DNA of 19,759 bases from Sphingomonas sp. (lineage in GTDB: Bacteria; Pseudomonadota; Alphaproteobacteria; Sphingomonadales; Sphingomonadaceae). The notes under the pieces are model-generated. The model had not been told where the DNA came from, searched no databases, and saw only the letters and a list, made by a program, of their open reading frames with translations. The translations under genes and the position numbers were made by a program. The stretch lies in contig JACCSV010000050.1 in assembly GCA_013812805.1 (NCBI GenBank), positions 1 through 19,759 of the forward strand, read 5' to 3'. Below are positions 7,218 through 15,430 of this stretch, piece after piece (the first letter of the stretch is position 1; every line of letters starts with the position of its first letter).

Positions 7218-8230
7218 CTAGACTGGGACGGCCCCGCGGCGGCGACGTTCGCGCGAGGATCGAACTTGATTTCGGTTACTAGCCGAGCGCCTTCTTCGTG
7301 GCCCAGCTGCACGAACACGTCGACCGTCGCCTTGATATAATCGACCAGCTCGGCGCGGCCCAGCTCGGTCCCGGCCGACATCGACATCATCGCCAGCTGC
7401 TCGATCGCTCCAGCCGGGGAATTGGCATGCACGGTCGTGATCGAGCCGGGGTGACCGGTGCCGACGGCGCGAAGCCAGCTGATCGCCTCGGCGCCGCGCA
7501 CCTCACCCATGATGATTCGGTCGGGGCGCAGGCGAAGCGCCGCTTCGACCAGCTCGGCCGGACTGACCGAGGCTTCCCCAAGCTTTCCGCGGACTGCAAC
7601 CAGTCCCACCGCATTCTGGTGATGCAACTGGATTTCCGGGGTGTCCTCGATCAGGACGAACCGTTCGTTGGCCGGCGCTTCCTTCAGCAAGGCGTTGAGA
7701 AAAGTGGTTTTGCCGGTCCCGGTGCCGCCGGAAATGACCATCGTCTTGCGGCGTTGAACGGCGGCGGACAGGAACTCGAGGGTGTTGCCCGAGGCCAGGA
7801 GCGCAGCCAGCGCCGCATCGGTCGCTTCACGGGCTCGCGCTGCTTCGCCGACTTGCGCGAAGGCGCCGGCAGCCAGGTAATCGGTCAGCCGCAGATCGGG
7901 CATGCTGTGCTTGCGGATGGCGACGATCACATTGCCGCGGGTCGCGGGCGGCGCGCAGATCTGGACTCGTGCACCGTCGGGCAAGGTGGCGGCGAGCAGC
8001 GGATGCTCGCGGTTGATGCCCTGGTCCGATGCCGCCGCGATCTGCCGAGCCAGCCGCCACAGCGACGCATCGTCAAGCGCGCTGTTCTCGTGCCTCTCGA
8101 TCCCCGCCGCCGTTTCGAGCCACAGCTCGCCTGGCCGGTTGATGTAAAGATCGGTGACATCGCCGCGGGACAAGGACGCCGCGAGCGGCGCCAGGAAGGC
8201 ATCGAGGTAAACGCGCTGCGCGGAAATCAT
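7214..8230 (-). CDS. virB11: VirB11-type hexameric secretion ATPase of a type IV secretion system
   Basis: A 338-residue traffic ATPase with all four family boxes: Walker A GGTGTGKTT (168-176), Asp box FVLIEDTPEI (191-200), Walker B RIIMGEVRGAE (238-248) and His box TGHPGSITTVHAN (258-270). VirB11 forms cytoplasmic hexamers at the inner-membrane base of the T4SS and powers substrate transfer and pilus assembly with VirB4. The related PilB/GspE and TadA ATPases are less likely because the neighbours are VirB8-9-10. A longer open frame reaches 8575, but its extra N-terminus is antisense-like and overlaps virB10; the start at 8230 gives an ATGA overlap with the virB10 stop, like every other junction here. 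It is the last gene of the long minus-strand string. Confidence 0.95.
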   Translation of the reverse strand: MISAQRVYLDAFLAPLAASLSRGDVTDLYINRPGELWLETAAGIERHENSALDDASLWRLARQIAAASDQGINREHPLLAATLPDGARVQICAPPATRGNVIVAIRKHSMPDLRLTDYLAAGAFAQVGEAARAREATDAALAALLASGNTLEFLSAAVQRRKTMVISGGTGTGKTTFLNALLKEAPANERFVLIEDTPEIQLHHQNAVGLVAVRGKLGEASVSPAELVEAALRLRPDRIIMGEVRGAEAISWLRAVGTGHPGSITTVHANSPAGAIEQLAMMSMSAGTELGRAELVDYIKATVDVFVQLGHEEGARLVTEIKFDPRANVAAAGPSQSS

Positions 8231-9381
8231 CGAGCCGGGCCAACCCGCGAGAAATCGAGGTCCCGAGCAACGAAAATGCGGACCCGGGCGCCCTGGCGGG
8301 TGGTGATGGTCGGCGGGATGTCCTCGCTCCGCGACGCCTGGCTGGCGAGGCTGGCGGCCTCGCCGGCGGTGCCGACGATGATCGTCGAGCCACCGGCAAG
8401 CGAGGCGGCGGCTGCATTGATCCCGCCGGTCAGCACGGACGTCAGGATCGCTCCGCCGAAGCGCTGGAGGAAGTGGCGATTGACCTTGCCGCCGACGCCA
8501 CCGCGGCCAAGCTCGTCGACTGCGGGCGAAGCCAGGTCGACCGAGACGCCGTCGGGCCGGATCAACCGCGTCCACAGAACAAACACTCGCGAAGCGCCTT
8601 GCGCCACACCCGACTTGTACTGCCCGATCAGGCGGGTGCCGGCGGGGATCAGCACGGCGGAGCCGTCGAAGCTGTAGACATCGCGCTGGGTTATTGCCCG
8701 CACGTAGCCCGGAAGGTCGGAATTCAACGCCGTTTCCATGACCGCGCCGATGATCGCGCCTTGCGGTACCAACCGGTCAAGGCCGGTCATCCGCTGGGCG
8801 CGGGCGATCTCGACGTCTTCACCGCCAATCCGTGCCGCGAAACGTTCCGTGTCGGACAGGTTGCGGTCGGCGGTCGAGGCCTGCCCGGACACCCGCACGC
8901 CGCCATCCGTGACCACGGTAGTGGTGCCCGGTTGCCCCGCCCCTTGCGGAGGATTTGCCTGTGCAAGGTCGACCACCAGCGCCGGAGCGCGCATTCGCTC
9001 ATTGGCTCGATCGGCAGGCGCGACCGGCGGGCCAGTAACCGGCGCCGGCATGACATATCCGCCACCGCCGCCGCCGCCGCTGCCGACAACGGGTTGCGTC
9101 GGCACCAGCGTGACCGGGCCGCTGTTGGGGATGAAGAACGGCTGGACTGCAGGAGCAACGCCCGGAGCCTGGGCTGTGGCCAACGGCGCCGGCGCCGGAG
9201 CCGTCGTCGCGGCCAGCGGCGGCAGAGCCGTACCGTCCTGCGCGTTCGCAGCCCGTGCTTCGGACAGCCACAGGAAAATTCCCAGCCCGAGTATCCCGAG
9301 CAGGACCGCCATCCACACCATCGACGTGGCGCGGGGGGCCTTGGCGACCGCCGGCCGATTGACGAGCAATACCTCGCTCAT
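8227..9381 (-). CDS. virB10: VirB10-type T4SS core-complex scaffold
   Basis: A 384-residue protein with a short cytoplasmic start, one transmembrane helix (21-40), a long Pro/Ala-rich linker with a run of seven glycines (102-108), and a conserved C-terminal TrbI/VirB10 domain from about 190, including PQGAIIGAVMETALNSDLPG, DVYSFDGSAVLIPAGTRLIGQY and the membrane-pore region GGAILTSVLTGGINAAAASLAG. VirB10 spans both membranes, contacts the ATPases inside and forms the outer-membrane pore with VirB9. The start chosen at 9381 removes a spurious extension of the open frame to 9861 and gives ATGA overlaps with both neighbours. No cysteine is visible, consistent with an assembly that does not rely on disulfides. 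Confidence 0.94.
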   Translation of the reverse strand: MSEVLLVNRPAVAKAPRATSMVWMAVLLGILGLGIFLWLSEARAANAQDGTALPPLAATTAPAPAPLATAQAPGVAPAVQPFFIPNSGPVTLVPTQPVVGSGGGGGGGYVMPAPVTGPPVAPADRANERMRAPALVVDLAQANPPQGAGQPGTTTVVTDGGVRVSGQASTADRNLSDTERFAARIGGEDVEIARAQRMTGLDRLVPQGAIIGAVMETALNSDLPGYVRAITQRDVYSFDGSAVLIPAGTRLIGQYKSGVAQGASRVFVLWTRLIRPDGVSVDLASPAVDELGRGGVGGKVNRHFLQRFGGAILTSVLTGGINAAAASLAGGSTIIVGTAGEAASLASQASRSEDIPPTITTRQGARVRIFVARDLDFSRVGPAR

Positions 9382-10064
9382 TTTCTTTCCCTGATCCCGT
9401 ACCTGACCGTCGCGACCTGTTCGCCGCTGCGAAGCGTGAAGATACCGCTGGTCTGCTGAACAATTACCACACGGCCGCGGATCACCGAGTTGACCAGCGA
9501 TTCGCTCTTGCTCGGAACGCCTGCGAAAATCGCCGGAATGACGTTCTGGGGCGGAAATTCGAAATAGGTCATCAACCCGTCGTCCCAGACCCGCGACGGG
9601 CGCAGCGACTGGTCGCCGGCCAGCGTGTAGGCAAAGTTGAGCGGGCGCGGTGGCGGCGGCAACGGCTCCTCGATGACCTCGACGATCTCGCGGGGATATT
9701 CGAACCGCACCACCCAGGGCGTGGTTCGCAGCCGAGGCGCGGTTTCGAGCGAGAAGGAATAGCGCCGCTTGTCGGTGACCACGGTCATGTTCGTCGACGC
9801 ATTCTTGATCAGCGGTTTGAGAAACAGGTTGCGCGCCTTCTTGTTGGGCGTCACCTGCCACGCAAGCGCGTCGCCGATCGAGACATTCTCGATGCGCTCG
9901 TCGGAACCGAACTCGAGCATGATCTGCCAGCCGAGCGCGCCGCGCAGCAGCACCACCTCGTCGGGGCTGTAGAGCACCGACTGGATATGCGGGTCGACCG
10001 GCCCGGGCTCCGGCTCGCGGGCTGCGACTAGCAGCAGGAACAGAAGGGGAAGCATCCGTTTCAT
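9378..10064 (-). CDS. virB9: VirB9/TrbG-type T4SS core-complex protein
   Basis: A 228-residue exported protein with an N-terminal hydrophobic signal (about 4-15), an N-terminal domain (about 20-130), a proline linker (EEPLPPPPRP) and a C-terminal beta domain (FAYTLAGDQSLRPSRVWDDG, TYFEFPP). The latter is the VirB9/CagX region that packs with VirB7 and VirB10 in the outer-membrane ring. The protein contains no cysteine at all, so it cannot form the VirB7-VirB9 disulfide of the Agrobacterium system; no virB7 gene is found nearby either. The start overlaps the virB8 stop by one base (TGATG) and the stop overlaps virB10 by four. Confidence 0.93.
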   Translation of the reverse strand: MKRMLPLLFLLLVAAREPEPGPVDPHIQSVLYSPDEVVLLRGALGWQIMLEFGSDERIENVSIGDALAWQVTPNKKARNLFLKPLIKNASTNMTVVTDKRRYSFSLETAPRLRTTPWVVRFEYPREIVEVIEEPLPPPPRPLNFAYTLAGDQSLRPSRVWDDGLMTYFEFPPQNVIPAIFAGVPSKSESLVNSVIRGRVVIVQQTSGIFTLRSGEQVATVRYGIRERK

Positions 10065-10732
10065 CAGATCACCCCGTCGGCGTCGGTTCGATAGCGGGTG
10101 ACCTGGAAGCCCAAGGGATTGTCGTAGCGGTCGGCCTGTCGCAGCGGCCGGCCGTTGAATCCGAAGCTGATCGCGGCGACGTAGTTCGTCGACTGGCCGG
10201 TCCCGGCGCCCTCCGCGACCCGGGTGGCGGTGTAGCGGACCAGCGCGGCGCCGTCCGCGATCAGCGACACGCTGCGGATATCGATCGACACGGTATCGCC
10301 GCGATTGAGCGCATTGAGCGGGCTTGCCGGGTTGGAAGCGGCCATCTGCGCGACATAAGCGGAGCGGACCGGCGGCGAGGACATCACCTGGACGCGGCGA
10401 TATTGCTGGGCGAGGTCGGTGGAATCGAAGGTTTCCCGGGCGATCACATATCCAGCGAGCTGGGCCTGAATTACCGCTTCGTTCTGAGTCAACGAGCCGC
10501 CTTCGAGCGAGGTCGCCGCCTCGACCGCGCCGGTCTGGCGATCAACCGTCAGTACGTAGGGCTCCACCGACTTGAGCGGCACCAGCAGCAGCAAGGTCAG
10601 CGCCAGGAGCAAGGCGACCAGGCCCGCAGCCGCCGCGACCCGCCAGGCGATGCGCGTCTGGCGCGCGGTCGCCTTGAGCTGCCCGTCGGCCCAGGTTCGC
10701 GCCGAGGCGAAATATGCGTCACGTTCACTCAT
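10064..10732 (-). CDS. virB8: VirB8-type inner-membrane T4SS component
   Basis: This 222-residue bitopic protein has a roughly 30-residue cytoplasmic tail, one transmembrane helix (about 31-52) and a periplasmic domain of NTF2-like VirB8 type, with VEPYVLTVDRQTGAV just after the membrane and YVIARETFD farther on. VirB8 nucleates the inner-membrane complex and contacts VirB4, VirB6, VirB10 and, in some systems, VirB5. It sits between virB6 and virB9, as in several alphaproteobacterial clusters, with an ATGA overlap upstream and a one-base overlap downstream. Confidence 0.92.
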   Translation of the reverse strand: MSERDAYFASARTWADGQLKATARQTRIAWRVAAAAGLVALLLALTLLLLVPLKSVEPYVLTVDRQTGAVEAATSLEGGSLTQNEAVIQAQLAGYVIARETFDSTDLAQQYRRVQVMSSPPVRSAYVAQMAASNPASPLNALNRGDTVSIDIRSVSLIADGAALVRYTATRVAEGAGTGQSTNYVAAISFGFNGRPLRQADRYDNPLGFQVTRYRTDADGVI

Positions 10733-11907
10733 GCGTCTCTCCGGCTAGCCGCGCGCGAACGGCGTGACGGAGCCCGCATCCTCGCAGATTGTCGTTGCAG
10801 GGGCACCACCGCGCCACTGCTGGTGGTGCCGGCGACCGCGTCGCGTCCGTCGCGAGCGGTGGTGCTGGCTCGCGGCCTCCCCAGGGAAGCCGTTCGCTGC
10901 GGACTTGCCGACGCTTCGCGGCGGGCGATGCTTTCAAGCACTCGGCTGACTCCGGGCGACGGCGCTGGACCGGCAAGCAGCAGCTGCCGTTCGGTCATGC
11001 TGGTGCGATCGGTCACGACTTGCGTTTGCACCTGCGGAGCGGGTCGCGCCCACGAAAGTCGAACGCCGCGCCCGATCCGAGCGCCTGCGCGGACGGCGAT
11101 GACCATGGCGATCGCGAACACGATCGCCACCAGGCCGATCGGCATCACCGACGCGGTTTCGTAATTCTCGGCGGCTTGTTCAGCGAGGAGGCGCGCGATC
11201 ATCGGCCCGAGTATGGCGAACTCGACGGCCGCAACGATCAGCACGAACAGTGGGGCGAGCGCCGCCGCTGCCATCACCCCAAGCCAGCCCTGCGCCATTC
11301 CGCGCGTCGAATCGAATAGGATCAGCCCCGCCATTGCCGGCGCGATCGCGAGCAGGATTGCGAGCACCACCCGCATCGCCACCAGCAGCCCGACGGTCGA
11401 CAGGGTCAACAGCACGGCCGACAGGTTGAGGGTCATCGCCGCCGCCGCCGGTCCGCCGACAAGCGGGGATGCAATACCTGCTCGTGACCGGTAGCCGACT
11501 GTCGCCTGGGCAAGGTCGTCGATCGCCTGTTGCAGGCTTTCGAGCGGAGGCGGAGCGCCGATCCCGACCAGCATTTCGCTTGCGATCTGGGTAGGTGCGC
11601 GGGCGAGGCCATCGTAAGCCAGCGCCTGCCAGGCTTCCCATGAACCGGCGACAACAAGCACGACTCCGATCTTGACCGTCAGCCGGACCGCATCCGACAG
11701 GACGATGCCTCGTCCAAGCAGCAGGCGGTACCCAAAGAAGGCGACCGCGATCGCCATCAGTCCGGTCAGCGCCACCGAAACCGTGCCGCCCGGCTGTGCG
11801 AGTGCCGCATAACCGCGTTCGACCAGGCCCACCGCCTGGCAGTCGGTATCGGCCAGCAGCCGCGCTGCAAATTCTCCGCTCGCAGGACTGCAGAAGTTCG
11901 CGCTCAT
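10729..11907 (-). CDS. virB6: VirB6/TrbL-type polytopic inner-membrane T4SS protein
   Basis: A 392-residue protein with several hydrophobic segments (for example SVALTGLMAIAVAFFGY, VKIGVVLVVAGSW, AVLLTLSTVGLLVAM, VVLAILLAIAPAMAGLILF, LFVLIVAAVEFAILG and PIGLVAIVFAIAMVIAV) and the central pattern typical of TrbL/VirB6. A polar tail of about 100 residues ends in an arginine-rich stretch. VirB6 forms part of the inner-membrane channel near VirB4 and VirB8. The start at 11907 follows a strong GGAGGT ribosome binding site (three bases away) and overlaps the virB4 stop by ATGA. An alternative start nine codons upstream lies inside virB4 and is less likely. The basic tail may be cytoplasmic; I do not recognise a domain in it. 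Confidence 0.88.
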   Translation of the reverse strand: MSANFCSPASGEFAARLLADTDCQAVGLVERGYAALAQPGGTVSVALTGLMAIAVAFFGYRLLLGRGIVLSDAVRLTVKIGVVLVVAGSWEAWQALAYDGLARAPTQIASEMLVGIGAPPPLESLQQAIDDLAQATVGYRSRAGIASPLVGGPAAAAMTLNLSAVLLTLSTVGLLVAMRVVLAILLAIAPAMAGLILFDSTRGMAQGWLGVMAAAALAPLFVLIVAAVEFAILGPMIARLLAEQAAENYETASVMPIGLVAIVFAIAMVIAVRAGARIGRGVRLSWARPAPQVQTQVVTDRTSMTERQLLLAGPAPSPGVSRVLESIARREASASPQRTASLGRPRASTTARDGRDAVAGTTSSGAVVPLQRQSARMRAPSRRSRAASRRDA

Positions 11908-14270
11908 GCGACCTCCAGCAAGCGCGGCAGCCACGCATCGGGAGAATCGCCGACCTCGCCGCGAATAGTGTCGAGCAGTCGGACCGTGCGCTCACGCCCG
12001 GACAGCACGGTCAGCAGGTCGGGCTCCGATGCCAGGTTCAGCCGAACGACGACGCTGTCGGCGCCATGCTTGACCAGGAACGCCCGCGCCGTTTCGGGGA
12101 TCGTTCGAACCAGCTCATATTCGTGCTGTGTCAGCCCGAAACCATCGATGTAATCGCCCGCCTGCGCGGAAGCATTGGCGAGGAATATCTGAGTTCCTGC
12201 CTGTTCGATGATCGCCGAGGAGATCTTGCTTTCGAGCGCATCCGACGCGGACTGAGTGGCGAACCCGACGATCCCGCCGCGTTTCCGGATGGTCTTCTCC
12301 CAGTCGCGAATGCGGGCGACAAAGACTTCGTCGTCAAGCGCCTTCCAGCCCTCGTCGACGACAATGATCGTCGGCTTTCCATCGAGGCGCTCCTCGACGC
12401 GATGGAACAGATATAGCATCGTTGGCGAGCGCAAAGCCGGCTGATCGAGAATCGCCGTCATGTCGAAACCGATCGTCTCGGCGTCTAGCTCGAGGCCATC
12501 CACCTCATTGTCGAACAGCCACGCATGCTCGCCGCCCGAATGCCAGGGCGCGAGGCGGGCGGCGAGGTCGTTGCCCGAAGCCCGGCCGCGCCCGCGGAAC
12601 AGCTCGACGACAAAACGCAGCCGGCGGTGCTCGGCCGGGCCGGCAAAGGATGCGTCGATGGCATCGGCGATCCAGCCCGCCTCCTCGACCGTCGGCGGCT
12701 CGCCCTCGCCCGTGGCGAGCTTGGCGACCCAGTCCGACAGGAAGCGCCGATTGGCCGGCGTGTCAGGCAGAGCCAGCGGATTGAGCCGCGTTGGCAGCCC
12801 CGGGCGAAGCGTGTCGTAGACGCCGCCAATGGCGCGAAGGAAGATTTCCGCGCCGCGATCCTTGTCGAAGAAAATGACCCGCGGCGAAAACCGCCGCGCC
12901 TGGGCAAGCAGGAAACCGAGAACCACGGTCTTGCCCGACCCCGATGGCCCGATGATCGTGAAGTTGCCAAGATCGCCGCGGTGGAAATTGAAGAAATAGG
13001 GGCCCGCCGATGTCGTCTCGAACAGCGCGACGGCGTCGCCCCAGAAGTTGCCGGACGCCTGGCCGACGGGAAAATTGTGCGCGCTCGCGAATCCGGCGAA
13101 ATTGGCCGAGGAAACCAGTGCGCGGCGGGCAATGTAGCTGAAGTTGCCGGGGAACTGCGCCCAGAACGCGGCTTCAAGGCCAAGTTCCTCGCGGACCGCG
13201 ACGAAGCCGGCATCGGACAACGTCGCCTGGACCTCGCCGAGCGTAACGTCGAGTTCCTCCAAGGTGGCAGCTTTGAGCATCACCGTCAGATGATGCTCTC
13301 CGAACAGCGAGCGGCCTGCCGAGACTTCGTCCTTGGCCTGCCCCAGTTCCGAACGAAGCGACACCGCGGCATCGTCGGCGGAACGCATCCGCCGCATGGC
13401 AAGATCGATGCGTTCGAGGGCCGGCCCGCGATCCACCACCGCGAAGCTCTGCGTGATCACCATTTCGAACGGGAGACGGTAGAGATCGTCGAGCATCCCC
13501 GGGCCGGTTTCCGCCGGATAATCCTTGATCGAGAGGATCGCGGCAACCTCGGGCTCGCCGCCGTCGACCGGCCCGAACTCGATCGCGTCGGCCCCGAAGC
13601 TCAGGCGCCGTCGGGCAATGACGTCGGCCAGTTCGCCTTGCGGGAGCAAGGTCGGTGAGGTCGTCCCGTTAAGCAGGGTCGCCAGGAACTCCAGAGGCTC
13701 AGACGCCAGGCCCGCTCGCAGATCATAGGTGCCCAGCAGCTGTGGGCCGTAGGGCTCAAGCGCGGCAAGCAAAGCCTCGCGCGCCTGGTTGAGCTCGCGC
13801 AGGTCGGCACTTGCGTCGGCTCGCTCGCCGCGGTCGCCGACGAACAGGCCAAGCAGGCGGTCCGCGGCGCGCGCGCGGCCGGCAAGCGGACGGATCACCA
13901 GCGTCAGATAGAGGTCGTTGACGTACAGCCGGCGGGTAGCGAGCCGGTTTCGCCAGGCGGTATCGAGCGCGGCGCTGAACGGGTCGGCGAACTCGCCTTC
14001 CAGCTCCGGCGCAACCGAGCGCCGAACGACATGATGGACCAGGGCAAAGCGAGCCGAGGCGACCGCCTGCAACATCATGTCCCGCGCCACCTTGCGGGCA
14101 TCGAGCTCGGCGGCCTCGATGGTCTCGAACGGAAGTCCTTCGAGCCGGATCACCTGCATCGCCAGCCCGTCCTTGGTCAGGAGCGTATGGTCATCGACCT
14201 GGGCAAGATAGGGGAGGTGATCGCCGACCGGCTTTTCGCGGGCCGCGGCCTGTTCACGGGCGGTAGACAT
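11904..14270 (-). CDS. virB4: VirB4-type T4SS ATPase
   Basis: A 788-residue ATPase with the CagE/TrbE/VirB N-terminal domain (about 170-400) and a C-terminal RecA-like domain: Walker A GPSGSGKT (441-448), Walker B PTIIVVDEGW (633-642), then FATQSASDAL (670-679), all typical of VirB4. VirB4 works at the inner-membrane face, driving pilin extraction and substrate transfer; it is the most conserved T4SS protein. The start at 14270 follows a GGGG-rich stretch and lies inside virB3, giving a 17-bp overlap; the stop overlaps virB6 by four bases. No frameshift or missing catalytic residue is seen, so the motor should be functional. Confidence 0.95.
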   Translation of the reverse strand: MSTAREQAAAREKPVGDHLPYLAQVDDHTLLTKDGLAMQVIRLEGLPFETIEAAELDARKVARDMMLQAVASARFALVHHVVRRSVAPELEGEFADPFSAALDTAWRNRLATRRLYVNDLYLTLVIRPLAGRARAADRLLGLFVGDRGERADASADLRELNQAREALLAALEPYGPQLLGTYDLRAGLASEPLEFLATLLNGTTSPTLLPQGELADVIARRRLSFGADAIEFGPVDGGEPEVAAILSIKDYPAETGPGMLDDLYRLPFEMVITQSFAVVDRGPALERIDLAMRRMRSADDAAVSLRSELGQAKDEVSAGRSLFGEHHLTVMLKAATLEELDVTLGEVQATLSDAGFVAVREELGLEAAFWAQFPGNFSYIARRALVSSANFAGFASAHNFPVGQASGNFWGDAVALFETTSAGPYFFNFHRGDLGNFTIIGPSGSGKTVVLGFLLAQARRFSPRVIFFDKDRGAEIFLRAIGGVYDTLRPGLPTRLNPLALPDTPANRRFLSDWVAKLATGEGEPPTVEEAGWIADAIDASFAGPAEHRRLRFVVELFRGRGRASGNDLAARLAPWHSGGEHAWLFDNEVDGLELDAETIGFDMTAILDQPALRSPTMLYLFHRVEERLDGKPTIIVVDEGWKALDDEVFVARIRDWEKTIRKRGGIVGFATQSASDALESKISSAIIEQAGTQIFLANASAQAGDYIDGFGLTQHEYELVRTIPETARAFLVKHGADSVVVRLNLASEPDLLTVLSGRERTVRLLDTIRGEVGDSPDAWLPRLLEVA

Positions 14271-14529
14271 TGGCGCCCCACAGGCTGCGATTGGGAACGC
14301 GCGGGACCCGCCTCAGACGGGTCAGCCAGACGGCCATGATGTGCGGATCGCGAAGATGCGCGGCATAGCCCAACGCGTGGATCAAGAGCGGCGGGAGAAG
14401 CGCGAATATGCTCTTGAAAATCAGGAACAGCTCCGCCGCGACGATGCCGTTGAGCACGAAGAACGGATAGGTGACGCCGGCGACCATCTGCGGCCGGGCC
14501 AGGGCCCTGAACAGGCGGTCGCTAGCCAC
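14254..14529 (-). CDS. virB3: VirB3-type small inner-membrane T4SS protein
   Basis: A 91-residue protein starting at GTG 14529, just two bases after the virB2 stop. It shows the VirB3 pattern: a short basic start (DRLFRALARPQMVAGVTYP), two close hydrophobic segments (about 20-55; FFVLNGIVAAELFLIFKSIFALL is the first) and a positively charged tail. VirB3 is a small inner-membrane partner of VirB4 and in some systems is fused to it. The open frame continues upstream inside virB2, but only in a low-complexity Arg-rich reading that is a shadow. GTG is a weak but supported start by position; an internal ATG at residue 15 would remove the conserved N-terminus. Confidence 0.85.
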   Translation of the reverse strand: MASDRLFRALARPQMVAGVTYPFFVLNGIVAAELFLIFKSIFALLPPLLIHALGYAAHLRDPHIMAVWLTRLRRVPRVPNRSLWGANVYRP

Positions 14530-14531
14530 CC

Positions 14532-14831
14532 TTAGCCGCCGGCCACCGAGCGAATGCCGCCGACGATCGAAGCGGCGCCGAACAGGATGAACAGCCCGAG
14601 CACCACGGTCGCGCCGTACTTCCAGTTGATCCGGCCGGTCAGCATCAGGAAGCCGATCGCCGCCACGGCAATCACCGCCACCGCAGTCGCGACGTTGCCA
14701 AGCAGAGTCCCCTGCAGCCAATTCACAGCCCCGACGATGGGGCCGGATCCCGCCGGATCGGCGGCCGCCATTTGTGCGTGGGCAGGGGCAGCAAGCGCCA
14801 CCAGGAGGAACGCCCAGCGGGATCTAATCAT
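14532..14831 (-). CDS. virB2: VirB2/TrbC-type pilin-like subunit
   Basis: A 99-residue secreted protein: signal peptide with cleavage after PAHA (about residue 19), then a compact mature protein with two long hydrophobic segments (about 46-65 and 74-92) linked by TGRINWKYG, the standard VirB2/TrbC layout. In other systems the mature protein is the major T-pilus or channel-lining subunit. The mature part (about 80 residues) contains no cysteine. The start overlaps the virB1 stop by ATGA. Because no virB5 (pilus tip subunit) is encoded nearby, any pilus here may be short or absent. Confidence 0.9.
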   Translation of the reverse strand: MIRSRWAFLLVALAAPAHAQMAAADPAGSGPIVGAVNWLQGTLLGNVATAVAVIAVAAIGFLMLTGRINWKYGATVVLGLFILFGAASIVGGIRSVAGG

Positions 14832-15430
14832 TGATTCGGCACCTCGATTTGCATTGACGGTATCGCCTGGATCACCTGCACCGCCGGCCGCCAGCGCGCC
14901 ATGATCTTGGCGACATAGTCACGGGTCTCGCGATAGGGTGGAATGCCCTGATAGCGAAGCACTGCACCGGGGCCGGCATTATAGGCCGCAAGTGCCAGCG
15001 GCACGCTTCCGAAGCGGTCGATCTGACGGCGCAGGTACATCGCACCACCGCGAATGTTGTCGGCCACGTCCAGCGGTCGCACGCCCAGTTCCGCTGCTGT
15101 CCCCGGCATCAGCTGCATCACGCCGAGTGCCCCCTTGGGGCTGATCGCACTCATCCGCCCGCGCGATTCCTGCCAGGCAACCGCCTCTAGGAGACCAGGA
15201 TCGATGCCGTGGCTTCGCGCCGTATCCGCCAGCAGCGATCGCGGCACGGCCGCCGTCAGCGGTATCACCGTCTGCTCAGGCTCGAGCGTCGTCGCCTCGG
15301 CTTCGGTGAACAGCGTCGGGCCGGCATAGGTTGTGGCATTGCCCCCCGAGTCGATCTCGATCACCTGGGCGCCTGCCGGCGTCGCCGCAACAAGGGCCGC
15401 AATCCCTGCAAAGATCCAATTTTTCATCAT
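14828..15430 (-). CDS. virB1: VirB1-type lytic transglycosylase
   Basis: A 200-residue exported SLT-domain protein with signal peptide cleaved after PAGA (about residue 21). The catalytic glutamate is E88 in AWQESRG; ALGVMQLMP (101-109), AYNAGPG (149-155) and YRETRDYV (166-173) complete the family motifs. Such enzymes locally open peptidoglycan for T4SS assembly. The start at 15430 shares a base with the stop of the upstream membrane-protein gene (TAATG), so T4SS translation is physically joined to the HupE-type operon. The frame extends upstream to 15739 only as an antisense-like shadow. A tandem ATG at 15427 is an alternative start. Confidence 0.92.
   Translation of the reverse strand: MMKNWIFAGIAALVAATPAGAQVIEIDSGGNATTYAGPTLFTEAEATTLEPEQTVIPLTAAVPRSLLADTARSHGIDPGLLEAVAWQESRGRMSAISPKGALGVMQLMPGTAAELGVRPLDVADNIRGGAMYLRRQIDRFGSVPLALAAYNAGPGAVLRYQGIPPYRETRDYVAKIMARWRPAVQVIQAIPSMQIEVPNQ

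Noticed and set aside
8231..8575. N-terminal extension of VirB11
   Set aside because: The extension is an Arg-rich shadow inside virB10; the internal start gives the conserved ATGA junction and normal VirB11 length.
7298..8677. A 459-codon plus-strand frame antisense to virB11 and virB10
   Set aside because: Low-complexity, His/Arg/Asp-rich product without motifs, whereas virB11 has all its ATPase boxes on the other strand.
9061..9084. GC-rich trinucleotide run (simple repeat) in virB10
   Set aside because: It simply encodes the seven-glycine linker at residues 102-108 of VirB10; such linkers are common in this protein and need no separate explanation, although slippage there is conceivable.
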